The notes beneath the pieces were generated by a model. The model was not told where the DNA came from. It searched no databases and was given only the letters and a program-made list of their open reading frames with translations. 36,414 nt of DNA from NCBI RefSeq assembly GCF_002723935.1, contig NZ_BEWM01000011.1, positions 1 through 36,414 of the forward strand. The letters run 5' to 3'. A program made the position numbers and the translations under genes. This document shows positions 7,763-17,025 of this stretch, one piece after another (the stretch's first letter is position 1; the number at the start of each line of letters is the position of its first letter). The DNA is from Gluconobacter cerinus. GTDB lineage: Bacteria > Pseudomonadota > Alphaproteobacteria > Acetobacterales > Acetobacteraceae.

Positions 7763-10096
7763 TTAATAACTCCCTCGAAGAGTGAAATAGAATGTTCGTG
7801 GTTGACCGTAGATTGCGCCGTTATAAAAACCTGCTTGCCGGTAATAGGTTTTATTAGTCAGGTTGCTGATATTCCCGGTAATATTAAGCCAATTTGTAAG
7901 CCGATAGCGGGCCATCAGATTGATTAGCGTGTATCCGTTCAGGTACAGGTTAGACGCATCATACTTCCCGTTGCCTAACGGCCTACCTGGGTTGACTGGC
8001 CATGAGGTGCTGGTCTGTGTGGTAAAGCCGCCGCCAATCGTCAGGTTGTGTAGCGCTCCCTGAAAATTATAAGTTGTATTCATTTTAATCAAGTTATGTG
8101 GATCTTCCTGATATCCTAGTCCCTTTTCCTGAAGATAGCTGTAACCAAACAGGATATTCCATCCACGCGTGAGCTGACCGGAAATATCAAAATCAACACC
8201 TTCGGTTTTAACGCCATTAGCGGATGTATAAATTGTGTTCCCGGTGATGGAATTAGTCAGGCCAGTCGTTTTTGCGACGTTGTTTTGATTGTTAAGGTAG
8301 AACGCAAGTGAGCTATTTAGGCGACCATGGAAAAATTCGCCTTTGAGGCCGGTCTCGTAGCTTTTACCTAAAACTGGAGATAGTGGCTGGTTATTAGCAT
8401 CCCTGTAGGAAGATTGTGGAGTAAAAATATTCGTATAGCTTCCGTAAATTGAAATATTTTTAGTGATATCATAGACAAGGCCCGTGAACGGCGTAAGAAC
8501 TGCATTCTGATTCATCGAGCCAGAAGAAGCCGTATAAGAATTTTCTTTGTTATAGACTCCTGAATAATATTGATAAGAACTCATTCTTCCACCAAGAATA
8601 AGGTTCAACCCTTTCGATAATACGAAATGACCACTTACATACGCACCGTAGTTTCGTGTGACATCCACCTCGCGTGCGTTGGTGCGATGAGTGCTGAAAT
8701 TAGCATAACTCCCGTCCCAATTTTTCCAATCGGAAATTGCTAAACCGGTGGAACGGTATTGGCAGTTTGAGTAAGGTGTAACATTGGAGATATTACAATT
8801 TCCTAATGCTTTACTGAATGACCATGTCGTTAATTCATCACTGTATCCATTAAAGCCGAAGACGAGGCTTTGTGTGTGTCCGAGTGCCCTGAATTGTCCT
8901 GTCAAACGAACGTCTGCTGTGTCACGAGTGTCATTATATTCAGCATGGAGCGCATTAAGGTAGGCACCCGTGCCATCCTGGTTCCAAAATCCAGCGTATC
9001 CACCCGTACTTTTGGAACCATTGTTTACTTTAAGATTACCAAGATTTTGGTAATTCCCGCTCCATGTATGCATGTAGCTCACGCGAAGATGCCAGTTTTT
9101 TGAAAATCTGTGGTCATAATTTCCGAACGCCGACATTGAATTCGCTTCCGAGAAACTCCAATTGGCTACTGGGTTTGTGCTACGCGGTAGGCTTGTACGT
9201 GTACCGTCTGCATACCAGATTGGAACATTTGATCCCCAAGAAGCACCATTATCTCGTGTTTTTTCGTATTGAAACCCCCAGTTTATAACGTCTCGGCTCG
9301 AAAGATCCGCAGCAAAATTCGCAAGCGCACCAATGTTATAAAAGCTTTCACGCTGCCTGAAAGTGTCAGAGTCTTCCCAGGAAAATACATATCGACTTCG
9401 TATTGTTCCGGATTTATTCAACGGCTTGTTTATATCAAGCATGACACGATGATCATTCCAATTTCCGAGCCGGAGCATGGCGTTGATCTGCTGAGTTTTG
9501 GTTGGCTGCTTGCGTTCGAGATAGATGGTAGCAGATGGATCGCCTGTCCCCCCCATGAGACCATTTGCGCCACGGATGATTTGAATATTGTCGTACAGGT
9601 CCATATTCATGGTCGAACCTGATCCACTAAATCCTGTAGCACCGTTTATCTGCATGCCATCGACACGATAGTTTGTAATATCAAAGCCGCGGGCACGATA
9701 AGTAGTACGTCCTGCGTTATCATTTTGAAGCGATGTGACGCCCGCAGTCGTTTTCATGACATCGTCTAGTGTGTTTATCTGCATGTCGTCCATCAACTGG
9801 CGTGTAATGACGGTAACGGTCTGAGGCGTTTCACGCAGGCTCAAAGGAAGTCCAGTCGCTGCGCTGGTTCTGTGGATCGTATAGGTATTCAGAGTGTTAT
9901 TCGAACCTAAAACCGAAATATTTTCTATATTTTTATTTGTTATTGATATTTTATTTGCACCATTTTTAGGGTGATGGTGATTAGCTTTAAAATGTAAATT
10001 ATGCGCAGCAAATGCAGGAGCAGGAAGAATAAATGCAGAAGCGAAAAGGACGGAGCGCATAGAGAACCGAAACAGAGAAGGGGTTATTTCAAACAT
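7763..10096 (-). CDS. TonB-dependent siderophore receptor
   Basis: This is an outer-membrane receptor of about 777 residues, resembling the FhuE/FpvA group for ferric siderophores. A signal peptide (SVLFASAFILPAPAFA) is followed by a plug domain with SLRETPQTVTVITRQLMDD, TTAGVTSLQND, RARGFDITNYRVDGM and IQIIRGANGLMGGTGDPS. The beta-barrel then ends in the usual aromatic strand (PRTFYFTLRGSY). No secretin/TonB N-terminal signalling domain is present, so it should not signal to an anti-sigma factor. The longest frame begins with GTG at 10105. ATG at 10096 is preferred because AGGTG precedes it at good spacing, and a start 13 codons further in is also possible. A Fur-like box lies just upstream. 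IS copies flank it on both sides. The ligand cannot be told from sequence alone. Confidence 0.93.
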   Translation of the reverse strand: MFEITPSLFRFSMRSVLFASAFILPAPAFAAHNLHFKANHHHPKNGANKISITNKNIENISVLGSNNTLNTYTIHRTSAATGLPLSLRETPQTVTVITRQLMDDMQINTLDDVMKTTAGVTSLQNDNAGRTTYRARGFDITNYRVDGMQINGATGFSGSGSTMNMDLYDNIQIIRGANGLMGGTGDPSATIYLERKQPTKTQQINAMLRLGNWNDHRVMLDINKPLNKSGTIRSRYVFSWEDSDTFRQRESFYNIGALANFAADLSSRDVINWGFQYEKTRDNGASWGSNVPIWYADGTRTSLPRSTNPVANWSFSEANSMSAFGNYDHRFSKNWHLRVSYMHTWSGNYQNLGNLKVNNGSKSTGGYAGFWNQDGTGAYLNALHAEYNDTRDTADVRLTGQFRALGHTQSLVFGFNGYSDELTTWSFSKALGNCNISNVTPYSNCQYRSTGLAISDWKNWDGSYANFSTHRTNAREVDVTRNYGAYVSGHFVLSKGLNLILGGRMSSYQYYSGVYNKENSYTASSGSMNQNAVLTPFTGLVYDITKNISIYGSYTNIFTPQSSYRDANNQPLSPVLGKSYETGLKGEFFHGRLNSSLAFYLNNQNNVAKTTGLTNSITGNTIYTSANGVKTEGVDFDISGQLTRGWNILFGYSYLQEKGLGYQEDPHNLIKMNTTYNFQGALHNLTIGGGFTTQTSTSWPVNPGRPLGNGKYDASNLYLNGYTLINLMARYRLTNWLNITGNISNLTNKTYYRQAGFYNGAIYGQPRTFYFTLRGSY

Positions 10097-10109
10097 CGAG
10101 GGCACCTGA

Positions 10110-10130
10110 TGATAATAAGAGTAATTCGCA
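10110..10130 (-). promoter_or_regulatory. Possible Fur box of the siderophore receptor
   Basis: On the minus strand this reads TGCGAATTACTCTTATTATC plus A, about 14 bases before the preferred ATG. It matches the classic Fur-box pattern TGCAAATGATAATCATTATC in about 15 positions. Iron repression of such receptors by Fur is usual, but the match is imperfect and no promoter could be fixed. Confidence 0.4.
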
Positions 10131-10166
10131 ATAACATTTAGTCTGTGGCATGTGCAAGATAGAGGG

Positions 10167-11445
10167 ATCGACGAACCGTTAATTGATGTGCCTTGTTTCT
10201 AATTTTAGGCTGTGGGCGATTTGGTTGACGGGTCTTCGGTTCATTTTTGATCTACATTTTAAGCGGATCGGGGGCTGTTACCCGCTGGATTGCTATACTG
10301 CGGTGCTGATCCGCTCAAGGAAGAGGAAGCGGCGCATATTGTAGACGATATTGGCCAGTCCGACCCTCATGGTGGCTCGCGCGATACCGACAGTTCCGAC
10401 GAACAGCCCTGTCTGTGACTTCTGATCGGCAAAGACATGCTCGACACGCGAGCGGATGACCGACTTTCCAGCATTTGATTTCTGGATATGCCGAGGCATG
10501 GGCATTGAGATGCGGCTTTTTTCTATAACCTTCGAGACAAAGCCCTTCTTTTCGATGGAGTCCTTATTGGCTTTCGAGCGATAGGCTGTGTCTCTCTCCG
10601 CCATTATCCCATCAATGCTACGTATCGACGGGAGCCTGACTGGCTCCGCCCAGACACTTGAGGCTGTATTGGTTTTATCCAGCAGCCCCTCTCTCAATCG
10701 CGCACCATCACTGGCGGCGGCATGCGTTGTTTTCCATTTCCGGATGAACCGGTATTTCCGATCGATGGAAACATGCGATTTATAGCCAAAGAACGGGATG
10801 GCGAGATCGCTGGATGGCATGGTTCCATCGTCCTGTCCCTTCCGCCTTCGTGAACTTCAGTGTTCAGCGCGCATGACGGTCCTTATGCGACAGCTTTGCC
10901 GGTTTGTCCTGCCAGTCCTGTAAGATCCGTCCCTCCCGGAGGTCGGCTTTCTCAGCGTTGGTATCGCGCTGTTGTAGAGCAACTACCAATGTCGCATCCA
11001 GGATCTGGCCTGACATCGGCAGATAACCGGCGTTCCGCAGGGTTGCATCAAACCGGTCAAACAGTCTTCCAATGGCCCCCGCCTGTGTCAGGCGTTCACG
11101 AAACAACCAGACTGTTTTGGCAACCGATCTGAAAGCCCCAGACCAAGGAAGCGCATGAAGGAGAGGTAATCGTTGATCAGATACACTGTCCGTTCATCGG
11201 ACAAATTGTTCAACGTCTGGATCTCCAGGACCTTGAACATCAACACGGGATCAAACGGTGGTCGCCCGCCCTTGCTCCCATCTGAATAGACCAAGGCCTG
11301 CTCCAGATCAGGGCGGAACACTTCAAAATTCACCGTCCGGGAAAACGCTTCGAGCTGATCGCCAAGTCCGCTCAATCGAGCACGCTGCTCTTCAACATCA
11401 AAGAAACCAGCCTACCTCATGATCCATGCCCCCAATCAGAACCGA
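10167..11445 (-). pseudogene. Frameshifted IS5-family insertion sequence, copy D
   Basis: Three leftward frames together make one IS5-type transposase. The first, 11375 to about 11110, carries SGLGDQLEAFSRTVNFEVF and YLINDYLSFMRFLGLGLSD. The second, about 11106-10864, carries ERLTQAGAIGRLFDRFDATL. The third, 10820-10293, carries SDLAIPFFGYKSHVSIDRKY and SVIRSRVEHVFADQKSQTG. Frameshifts near 11108 and 10860 break it, and an apparent insertion interrupts the segment between LLDKTNTASSVWA and DTAYRSKAN. The 3' end at 10167-10187 is ATCGACGAACCGTTAATTGA. The 5' end seems truncated near 11445, where the aldo/keto reductase remnant begins. The copy is inactive, though it could be mobilised in trans if both ends were intact. 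Confidence 0.85.
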
Positions 11446-11760
11446 AGGCCGATCTATTCCTGGTCAGTTTCGCCTCGGTCATTGGGCCTCCCCACGGCGG
11501 CTGCGTGCTAACTGGAAAATATCGCACGGGCGCAAAGACGGTTTTTGTGAGCAGATGTTCCAAATCGAGGATAGTGCAATCCGCAAAACGACGATCGATA
11601 CGGTCCTTTCGATCGCTCAGGAAGTGAACGCCAGTCGCGATTGCCTGGGCAATCGGTCATGGTGCTGTGCCGATCATCGGCCCTCGTACGCTGGAGCAAG
11701 TGGAAAGGAATCTCGGTGCCGCCGAAGTTATGCTTTCAATAGAATATGTCGTCTACCTTA
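11446..11760 (+). pseudogene. Aldo/keto reductase, 3' remnant
   Basis: Two forward frames carry C-terminal aldo/keto reductase motifs. GGCVLTGKYRTGAK (near 11500-11540) corresponds to the family's SPLAGGLLTGKY. TIDTVLSIAQEVNAS is followed, after a frameshift near 11635, by IAWAIGHGAVPIIGPRTLEQ and VERNLGAAEVMLS, the NADP-binding IPG.R...Q...N signature. The 5' two thirds of the gene are missing, cut at the edge of IS5 copy D, and at least two frameshifts follow. No product is expected. The gene may once have been the first member of the detoxification block downstream (inference). Confidence 0.72.
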
Positions 11761-12051
11761 GTACGGCCACCACTTTCGCCAACAACAGCAGCATGCGCCC
11801 CATGCGTTCAACAGAGTGTCTATCGTAGCTTTTGGAAAACCTGCATCTACAAGGCTGACGTCCATTTGAACCAATGATGTCTTCATTTGGTTCTCTTCAA
11901 ACAGAGTATTACTTCCAATTTGGATGGAATAATTTTCCAACCTTTCCGTAGACCCGGAGGCCGCTGACGGACAGGGTACCTTTCAGTCAATGACCTGATA
12001 TCTGGCAGCATGTCACTGCTCAGTGTCCAGCTTTTTTGGAAGGATTATACC
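11761..12051. other. Intergenic region before yceI
   Basis: The stretch is about 290 bases long. A leftward frame of 60 codons (11940-11758) begins plausibly (MENYSIQIGSNTLFEENQM) but ends in a run of Cys and Trp that looks like chance translation, so it is not called. The promoter of the yceI operon should lie here; no confident -35/-10 pair was found. Confidence 0.4.
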
Positions 12052-12666
12052 ATGCGTTTTTCTCTACCTCGGATTGCTCTTATTGCAGCTTCCATCACGG
12101 CCCTGCCCGCCATCGCGTCCGCCCAGACCGTAACAAACCCGGCCCAGGTCCAGTCCGGCACCTATGTCATTGAGCCTGGCCATACGCAGGTTGGATTTTC
12201 CCTGCTGCATTTCGGTTTCACCTACTATAGCGGGCTTTTCTCCAATGTCTCCGGCACGCTGCAACTGAATGCCAAGACGCCGTCCGCTTCGAAATTGTCC
12301 GTAACGATCCCGGTCGCTTCCGTGCAGACAACTAGCGACAAGCTAACCGACGAACTCAAGAGCGACCAGTGGTTCGATACTGAAAAATTCCCGAATGCAA
12401 CCTTTGCCTCCACTGAGGTCAAGCGCGTCGGCAAGACAGATGCCATCGTGACGGGTAACTTGACCCTGCATGGCATCACAAAGCCCGAGACGCTGAAGGT
12501 GCATTTTGTCGGCGCCGGTATCAACCCGATGGATAAGAACTACACGACCGGCTTCGAAGCCGCTGCCACAATCAAGCGCAGCGACTTTGGTGTGAAGATG
12601 TACGTACCCTATGTCGGTGACGACGTAACGCTGCATATTGCCGGCGCCTTCGAAAAGCAGAACTGA
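12052..12666 (+). CDS. yceI: YceI-family periplasmic protein
   Basis: The start at 12052 is chosen because AAGGA precedes it at 8 bases and it exposes a signal peptide (MRFSLPRIALIAASITALPA then IASAQ). The longest frame would add 14 unlikely residues. The 204-residue protein shows YceI lipocalin-like features: GTYVIEPGHTQVGFSLLHFG, a KSDQWFDTEKFPNATF block, VTGNLTLHGITKPETLKV, and a C-terminal IKRSDFGVKMYVPYVGDDVTL. YceI proteins bind isoprenoid lipids such as polyprenyl quinones in the periplasm. The gene leads the set and is 4 bases from the cytochrome b561 gene, a frequent partner. Confidence 0.93.
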   Translation: MRFSLPRIALIAASITALPAIASAQTVTNPAQVQSGTYVIEPGHTQVGFSLLHFGFTYYSGLFSNVSGTLQLNAKTPSASKLSVTIPVASVQTTSDKLTDELKSDQWFDTEKFPNATFASTEVKRVGKTDAIVTGNLTLHGITKPETLKVHFVGAGINPMDKNYTTGFEAAATIKRSDFGVKMYVPYVGDDVTLHIAGAFEKQN

Positions 12667-12670
12667 GATC

Positions 12671-13279
12671 ATGAAAACAGTCCCGATGCTGATTGAGCGA
12701 ACATCGCAATATGGAGTGGTGGCGATCGTCCTACACTGGCTGATCGCAGGCGGGGTTCTGCTCCTGATCGGCATGGGGCTGACCATGGATCATGCTTCCC
12801 TTGATCCGATGCGCATGTTTCAACTGTATCAGTTACATAAATCCATTGGAATCTTGGTCCTGCTACTGGTCTGTTTGCGAGTAGGATGGCGACTGACCCA
12901 TGCGGCGCCTGCGCTTCCGGCCGATATGCCTGTCGCGGAACGTCGGGCCGCCCATCTGGCTCATCTGGCCCTTTATGGATTGCAGATCGTCCTCCCGCTC
13001 AGCGGGTGGGCCATGGTTTCTGCGTCTGTTCTCGGCATTCCAACAGTGCTGTTCGGCATGGTGCCATGGCCGGATCTTCCAGTTCTCACAACACTTCAGA
13101 ACAAGGCTCCTGTCGAAGCTGCCCTGAAGGGGTTTCACCATTGGGCCGCATGGACACTAGTCGTTCTGCTTGTCCTACATGTCGCTGCCGTTTTGCGCCA
13201 TGCTTTTATTCTAAAGGATTCAGTGCCTGGGCGTATGCTACCCTGGCAGGCTGGATCGTCCCAACGCAAACAGCCATAG
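12671..13279 (+). CDS. Cytochrome b561 family protein
   Basis: The 202-residue inner-membrane protein has four predicted helices, at about 14-38, 55-74, 96-122 and 155-178. Histidines positioned for two b hemes are H22 (VLHWLIAGG), H56 (YQLHKSIGIL), H156/H157 (GFHHWAAW) and H170 (LVLH). Such proteins move electrons between quinol and periplasmic acceptors, and are commonly encoded next to yceI. The start at 12671 is preferred over one 33 bases upstream that would overlap the yceI end. It sits between two yceI genes with gaps of 4 and 10 bases, so the three are probably co-transcribed. Confidence 0.9.
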   Translation: MKTVPMLIERTSQYGVVAIVLHWLIAGGVLLLIGMGLTMDHASLDPMRMFQLYQLHKSIGILVLLLVCLRVGWRLTHAAPALPADMPVAERRAAHLAHLALYGLQIVLPLSGWAMVSASVLGIPTVLFGMVPWPDLPVLTTLQNKAPVEAALKGFHHWAAWTLVVLLVLHVAAVLRHAFILKDSVPGRMLPWQAGSSQRKQP

Positions 13280-13289
13280 GATTTTTACA

Positions 13290-13859
13290 ATGCCATCCAT
13301 TAAACTGATCTCTGCCCTGGCACTTGCAGCGGGCCTTTCCCTGCCCCTGTCTGCCATGGCGACAGACTGGACGCTTGATCCGGCCCATAGCACGCTGGCC
13401 TTTTCGGGCAAGCAGACCGGAACGCCGTTCAGCGGTCATTTCGGAACATTCAACGGCTCTATTTCCTTTGATCCGACGCACCCAGAAGCTGGGCATGCCC
13501 ATGTGACGCTCGCTATGGCAAGTGCCGTCACGGGCGATCAGCAACGGGATGGTGCTTTACCAGGAAAAGACTGGTTCAATGTTGCTGGTTTTCCCTCCGC
13601 GGTGTTTGACGCACAGAGTTTTCGTGCCATGGGAGGAAATTCCTATGAAGCCGTCGGTACCCTGACGATACGTGGCATCAGCAAACCAGTCACTTTACCC
13701 TTCACGCTCGACATTAATGGCACCACAGCGCATGCGAAAGGGCATCTTGATCTCGTACGCTCCGACTTCGGAGTCGGACAGGGACCATGGGCGAGCGGGC
13801 AGTGGGTCTCACTGAACGTGGGCGTCGACATGGATATCACAGCCCAACGGAAGCCCTGA
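13290..13859 (+). CDS. yceI: YceI-family periplasmic protein (second copy)
   Basis: A 189-residue protein with a signal peptide (SALALAAGLSLPLSAMA) and the YceI core. The core reads TDWTLDPAHSTLAFSGKQTG, FSGHFGTFNGSISFDPTHPE, then GKDWFNVAGFPSAVFDAQSF, LTIRGISKPVTLPFTL and LVRSDFGVGQGPWASGQWV. It is diverged from the first copy and is closer to the short YceI form with GQGxW near the end. Tandem YceI proteins around a b561 cytochrome suggest a periplasmic quinone or isoprenoid carrier pair (inference). The next gene starts 3 bases after the stop. Confidence 0.93.
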   Translation: MPSIKLISALALAAGLSLPLSAMATDWTLDPAHSTLAFSGKQTGTPFSGHFGTFNGSISFDPTHPEAGHAHVTLAMASAVTGDQQRDGALPGKDWFNVAGFPSAVFDAQSFRAMGGNSYEAVGTLTIRGISKPVTLPFTLDINGTTAHAKGHLDLVRSDFGVGQGPWASGQWVSLNVGVDMDITAQRKP

Positions 13860-13862
13860 CCA

Positions 13863-14708
13863 ATGGGAGAGCTTCCTACCTCTTCGCACGGATTTGCCAT
13901 AGAGCAGGTCGTCCTGACAGTGAACGATCTGGAAAAGGTCACAACCTTTTATCAGGCAGTGATCGGCCTTGAACGACTTGGGCAGGACGGGGAGATCGTG
14001 CGCCTTGGTGCCGACGTTACGCCCTTGATCGAACTCCGACAGGATAGACATGCGCGGCAACGCTCCTCTCGGGAAGCAGGGCTATTCCACACGGCTTTCC
14101 TATTACCGTCCCGCTCGGCCCTGGCCTGTTGGATTGACCACGCAACGGAGCGGAAATTGCCGCTGGTCGGGGCATCGGACCATGATGTAAGCGAGGCCGT
14201 CTATCTGTCCGATCCGGAAGGGAACGGCGTCGAAATCTATGCCGACCGCCCTCCGTCCAGCTGGTACTGGCGGGACGGCACGATACGCATGGGCACAAAA
14301 CCTCTCGATATTCCCGCCCTGCTCGAACAGAGCCGCGGAGCACGCTGGGATGGCGCGCCCACCGGCACACAGATCGGACATGTTCATCTTCAGGTCGGCA
14401 CCATTGAGGTCGCGGAGGAGTTTTATGCTCGTAAACTCGGTCTGGATGTCACCTGCCGATATCCGGGGGGCACTTTCTATGCGGCGGATGGCTATCATCA
14501 TCATATCGCCACCAACATCTGGAACAGCCGTGGAGCGGGACAGCGTCGTTTCCCCTCGACTGGTCTGGCCGAGATAGCCCTGTCGGTCTCTCGGCCTCTT
14601 CCAGAAGGATTAGTGCCCGCCGCAGACGGAAATTCTTCTGGAACCACCGTGACGCTTGAAGACCCTTGGGGGACACCGATCCGGTTGCATAGTCAAAGGT
14701 TCCTGTAA
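13863..14708 (+). CDS. VOC-family ring-cleaving dioxygenase-like protein (CatE/MhqO-like)
   Basis: The 281-residue protein contains two vicinal-oxygen-chelate modules. The first is at about 10-125 (IEQVVLTVNDLEKVTTFYQA, HTAFLLPS, YLSDPEGNGVEIYADRP). The second is at about 168-280 (IGHVHLQVGTIEVAEEFYAR, HHHIATNIWNS, LEDPWGTPIRL). The arrangement and length match CatE / MhqO type proteins, linked in Bacillus to catechol and methyl-hydroquinone resistance. Metal ligands are likely among the paired His and the Glu of GVEIY, but a substrate cannot be assigned. It lies 3 bases behind the second yceI. Confidence 0.85.
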   Translation: MGELPTSSHGFAIEQVVLTVNDLEKVTTFYQAVIGLERLGQDGEIVRLGADVTPLIELRQDRHARQRSSREAGLFHTAFLLPSRSALACWIDHATERKLPLVGASDHDVSEAVYLSDPEGNGVEIYADRPPSSWYWRDGTIRMGTKPLDIPALLEQSRGARWDGAPTGTQIGHVHLQVGTIEVAEEFYARKLGLDVTCRYPGGTFYAADGYHHHIATNIWNSRGAGQRRFPSTGLAEIALSVSRPLPEGLVPAADGNSSGTTVTLEDPWGTPIRLHSQRFL

Positions 14709-14787
14709 GACCTTGGCCAGCAGTAGAGGGCATCGGGGCGGCCGTCGCTCCGTGGACCATAGCTTCTAATATCCTCTGAGGACTGGC

Positions 14788-15468
14788 ATGTTGGACGATC
14801 GTTTTCACACCTACCGGCCTGAAGACGGACATGGTCTTCTGCATGACCCCTTTAATGCCATCATCGCGCCACGACCGATCGGATGGATTGCGACGGTTGA
14901 TACGGAGGGTGTGCCTAATCTTGCCCCTTACAGTTTCTTCAACGCGTTCAACTATACCCCGCCGATCATCGGGTTTTCCTCAATCGGCTGGAAAGATACG
15001 GTCCGGAATGCACAGGAGACCGAGGCATTCGTCTGGAATCTGGTCACGAAGCCCTTGGTCGAGCGCATGAATCTTTCGTCTGCCGCATTCGACCGGCTGA
15101 CTGATGAATTTGATGTGGCAGGGCTGGCAAAAATTCCGTCCTGTCGCGTTCGGCCACCAAGGGTTGCGGCCAGTCGGGTGCAGTTTGAGTGCCGCGTGAC
15201 GCAGATCATCCAGCTTGAGGCGGCTTCCGGTGAGCGCCTGAAAAGCTGGCTTACGTTGGGGGAAGTAGTGACGATCCATATTGATCGCTCTTTTGTAAGC
15301 GAGGGAATCTACGAAACCGCTGCGACACGCCCTGTTCTGAGAGCGGGCGGAGCAGGATGGTATTCAGAAGTTGCTGAGGCGTCCATGTTTGACCTGCGCA
15401 GGCCTTCTTCATCTGGCGCAGCTCTGGATGAAGGCGCGGAGTTAGCGGTTCTGCCCTCCACGCCATAA
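14788..15468 (+). CDS. Flavin reductase family protein (DIM6/NTAB type)
   Basis: The 226-residue protein starts MLDDRFHTYRPEDGHGLLHD and carries the FMN-binding split-barrel fold: FNAIIAPRPIGWIATVDTEG, NLAPYSFFNAFNYTPPIIGF, then NAQETEAFVWNLVTKPLVER and a late region around HIDRSFVSEGIY. These proteins reduce or bind FMN and often supply reduced flavin to monooxygenases; some act on quinones. A GAGGA precedes the ATG by about 6 bases. It is the last rightward gene of the block, 79 bases after the VOC gene and 7 bases before the convergent LysR gene. Confidence 0.88.
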   Translation: MLDDRFHTYRPEDGHGLLHDPFNAIIAPRPIGWIATVDTEGVPNLAPYSFFNAFNYTPPIIGFSSIGWKDTVRNAQETEAFVWNLVTKPLVERMNLSSAAFDRLTDEFDVAGLAKIPSCRVRPPRVAASRVQFECRVTQIIQLEAASGERLKSWLTLGEVVTIHIDRSFVSEGIYETAATRPVLRAGGAGWYSEVAEASMFDLRRPSSSGAALDEGAELAVLPSTP

Positions 15469-15475
15469 AAGAAAA

Positions 15476-16390
15476 TTACCAGCCTTCGTCCCAGTCTGCC
15501 CGACTTCGGAAATAATCCGACAAAAAATCAGATAAAGCCCGGACCTTTGCGGCGAGATGCCGCGCGGGTGGGTAAAGGGCGTGTATTCCCAGCGCTGGCG
15601 GCTCAAAGTTGTGCAGCAGGGGCATCAGCTTACCTTCCCGTATTTTCGGACCTGCAATGAAGCTGGGTAGACAGGCTATTCCCAGACCCCGTTCAGCCGC
15701 TGTCAGGCAGGCTTCGCCGTTTGAAAAGGCGATGCGTCCGGTCACGGGAACCTGAATATCCTGTCCTGATGACGCATCGTGGAAAGACCAACTGTGGGGT
15801 GTACGGAAATTGGTGTCGATGATGCATACATGCTGCGATAGTTCTTCCGGACACTGCGGTGCGCCACGGGACGTGATGTAAGTTGGGGCGGCGACAGTGA
15901 CGATCCGGGCATCGCACAGCCTGCGGACAATCAGACTGCTGTCGGACAGACGCCCGATACGGACGGCGACATCAAAGCCCTCCTCAACCAGGTCCGCCAG
16001 CCGGTCCGAAAAACTGACATCGAGGCTGATGCCGGGATACTGCTCCGCAAATGCCAGCAATGCCGGAACCAGTTGGACCGCGCCAAACGACATCGGGGCA
16101 GTGATCCGCAGTCGGCCTGAAGGTGCACCCGATGTCTGGCGGATGGATGCATCGAGCGCGTCCCGCTCTTCGAGCAGAATCTTGACACGCTCATAATAGA
16201 CCTGGCCAATCTCGGTAGGGGAGAGGGCACGGGTTGTTCGCTTGATCAGTTGCACGCCCAGATCGGATTCAAGGCGGGACAGCATCTTGGAGGCCTGGCC
16301 GCTACTGACCCCCAGCCGCCCGGATGCCGCAACAAAACTGCCTGTTTCCAGAACAGCAACGAACAGGCGGTCAAGGCTCAGACGATCCAA
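15476..16390 (-). CDS. LysR-family transcriptional regulator (CrgA-like group)
   Basis: A 304-residue protein. The N-terminal winged helix-turn-helix is at about 1-60 (DRLFVAVLETGSFVAASGRL, GVSSGQASKMLSRLESDLGV, RTTRALSPTEIG). The effector domain starts near residue 90 (GRLRITAPMSFGAVQLVPAL) and includes GFDVAVRIGRLSDSSLIVRR and GLGIACLPSFIAGP. This is the typical length of the family. It is the last gene of a leftward set with the carboxylesterase and glutathionyl-hydroquinone reductase, so it probably senses an electrophile or quinone and controls those genes and perhaps the convergent operon (inference). Confidence 0.93.
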   Translation of the reverse strand: MDRLSLDRLFVAVLETGSFVAASGRLGVSSGQASKMLSRLESDLGVQLIKRTTRALSPTEIGQVYYERVKILLEERDALDASIRQTSGAPSGRLRITAPMSFGAVQLVPALLAFAEQYPGISLDVSFSDRLADLVEEGFDVAVRIGRLSDSSLIVRRLCDARIVTVAAPTYITSRGAPQCPEELSQHVCIIDTNFRTPHSWSFHDASSGQDIQVPVTGRIAFSNGEACLTAAERGLGIACLPSFIAGPKIREGKLMPLLHNFEPPALGIHALYPPARHLAAKVRALSDFLSDYFRSRADWDEGW

Positions 16391-16401
16391 ATCACAGGTC
16401 C

Positions 16402-17025
16402 TTAGGAGGCAGACGCACCCGGAAGCAGAAGGGACTGTATGAAGTCCTGTGCCCGCCTCACTCCCGAAGCCGTCAGAGTATGACCGACACCGGGCAGAAT
16501 GTCACATGTAACGGTCATGCCGATCGTGGTCAGGGTCTGTGCTGCTCTTTGAGATTCCTGCACCGGTATGATGGGGTCTGCGTCGCCATGGATCAGCAAA
16601 ATACGTGTTTCCGTGGAAGGAGCATAGACGGGGGACGAGGCAAGCCGCCCGGAAAAGGCAACCACGCCCGCCACGGGCCAACGGCCGGAGACCGCGGCAT
16701 CCAAGGCCATGATCGATCCCTGGGAAAAGCCCACAAGCACGACCCGGTCCAGCCTGTTTGCAAAGCCAGCCTCCGAGATACAGGACTGCAGCGTATCGTC
16801 AAAAGCCTGCCGCGCAGCGACGATCCGTTCCGTCCGGTTGGCCTCCGTCACGCCCTTGATGCTGAACCATTGTCGACCGTCTGGTGCAAGGTCGAACGTG
16901 AACGGCGCGTCAGGAGCGGCAAGGGCTATTGTGGGGAGGTTCACCCCCCATTGTGCCAGTAACGGCGCAAAACTGGCACCCCTACTGCCGACCCCATGTA
17001 GAAAGATGACCAGGCCGGCACTCAT
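16402..17025 (-). CDS. Alpha/beta hydrolase, phospholipase/carboxylesterase family (MhqD-like)
   Basis: The 207-residue serine hydrolase has an LIVFLHGVGSRG-type oxyanion loop, nucleophile elbow GFSQGS, an acid in HGDADPIIP and a late His in GVGHTLTASG. The start at 17025 is chosen because ATGA overlaps the stop of the upstream gene, a typical coupled junction; a frame 48 bases longer exists. Bacillus MhqD of the same family is co-regulated with a VOC dioxygenase and a quinone-reducing enzyme under quinone stress, and equivalents of both are present nearby. The substrate is unknown. Confidence 0.87.
   Translation of the reverse strand: MSAGLVIFLHGVGSRGASFAPLLAQWGVNLPTIALAAPDAPFTFDLAPDGRQWFSIKGVTEANRTERIVAARQAFDDTLQSCISEAGFANRLDRVVLVGFSQGSIMALDAAVSGRWPVAGVVAFSGRLASSPVYAPSTETRILLIHGDADPIIPVQESQRAAQTLTTIGMTVTCDILPGVGHTLTASGVRRAQDFIQSLLLPGASAS

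Noticed and set aside
11758-11940. A 60-residue leftward frame
   Set aside because: Its C-terminal residues (ACCCCWRKWWPY) look like chance translation and no family match was seen.
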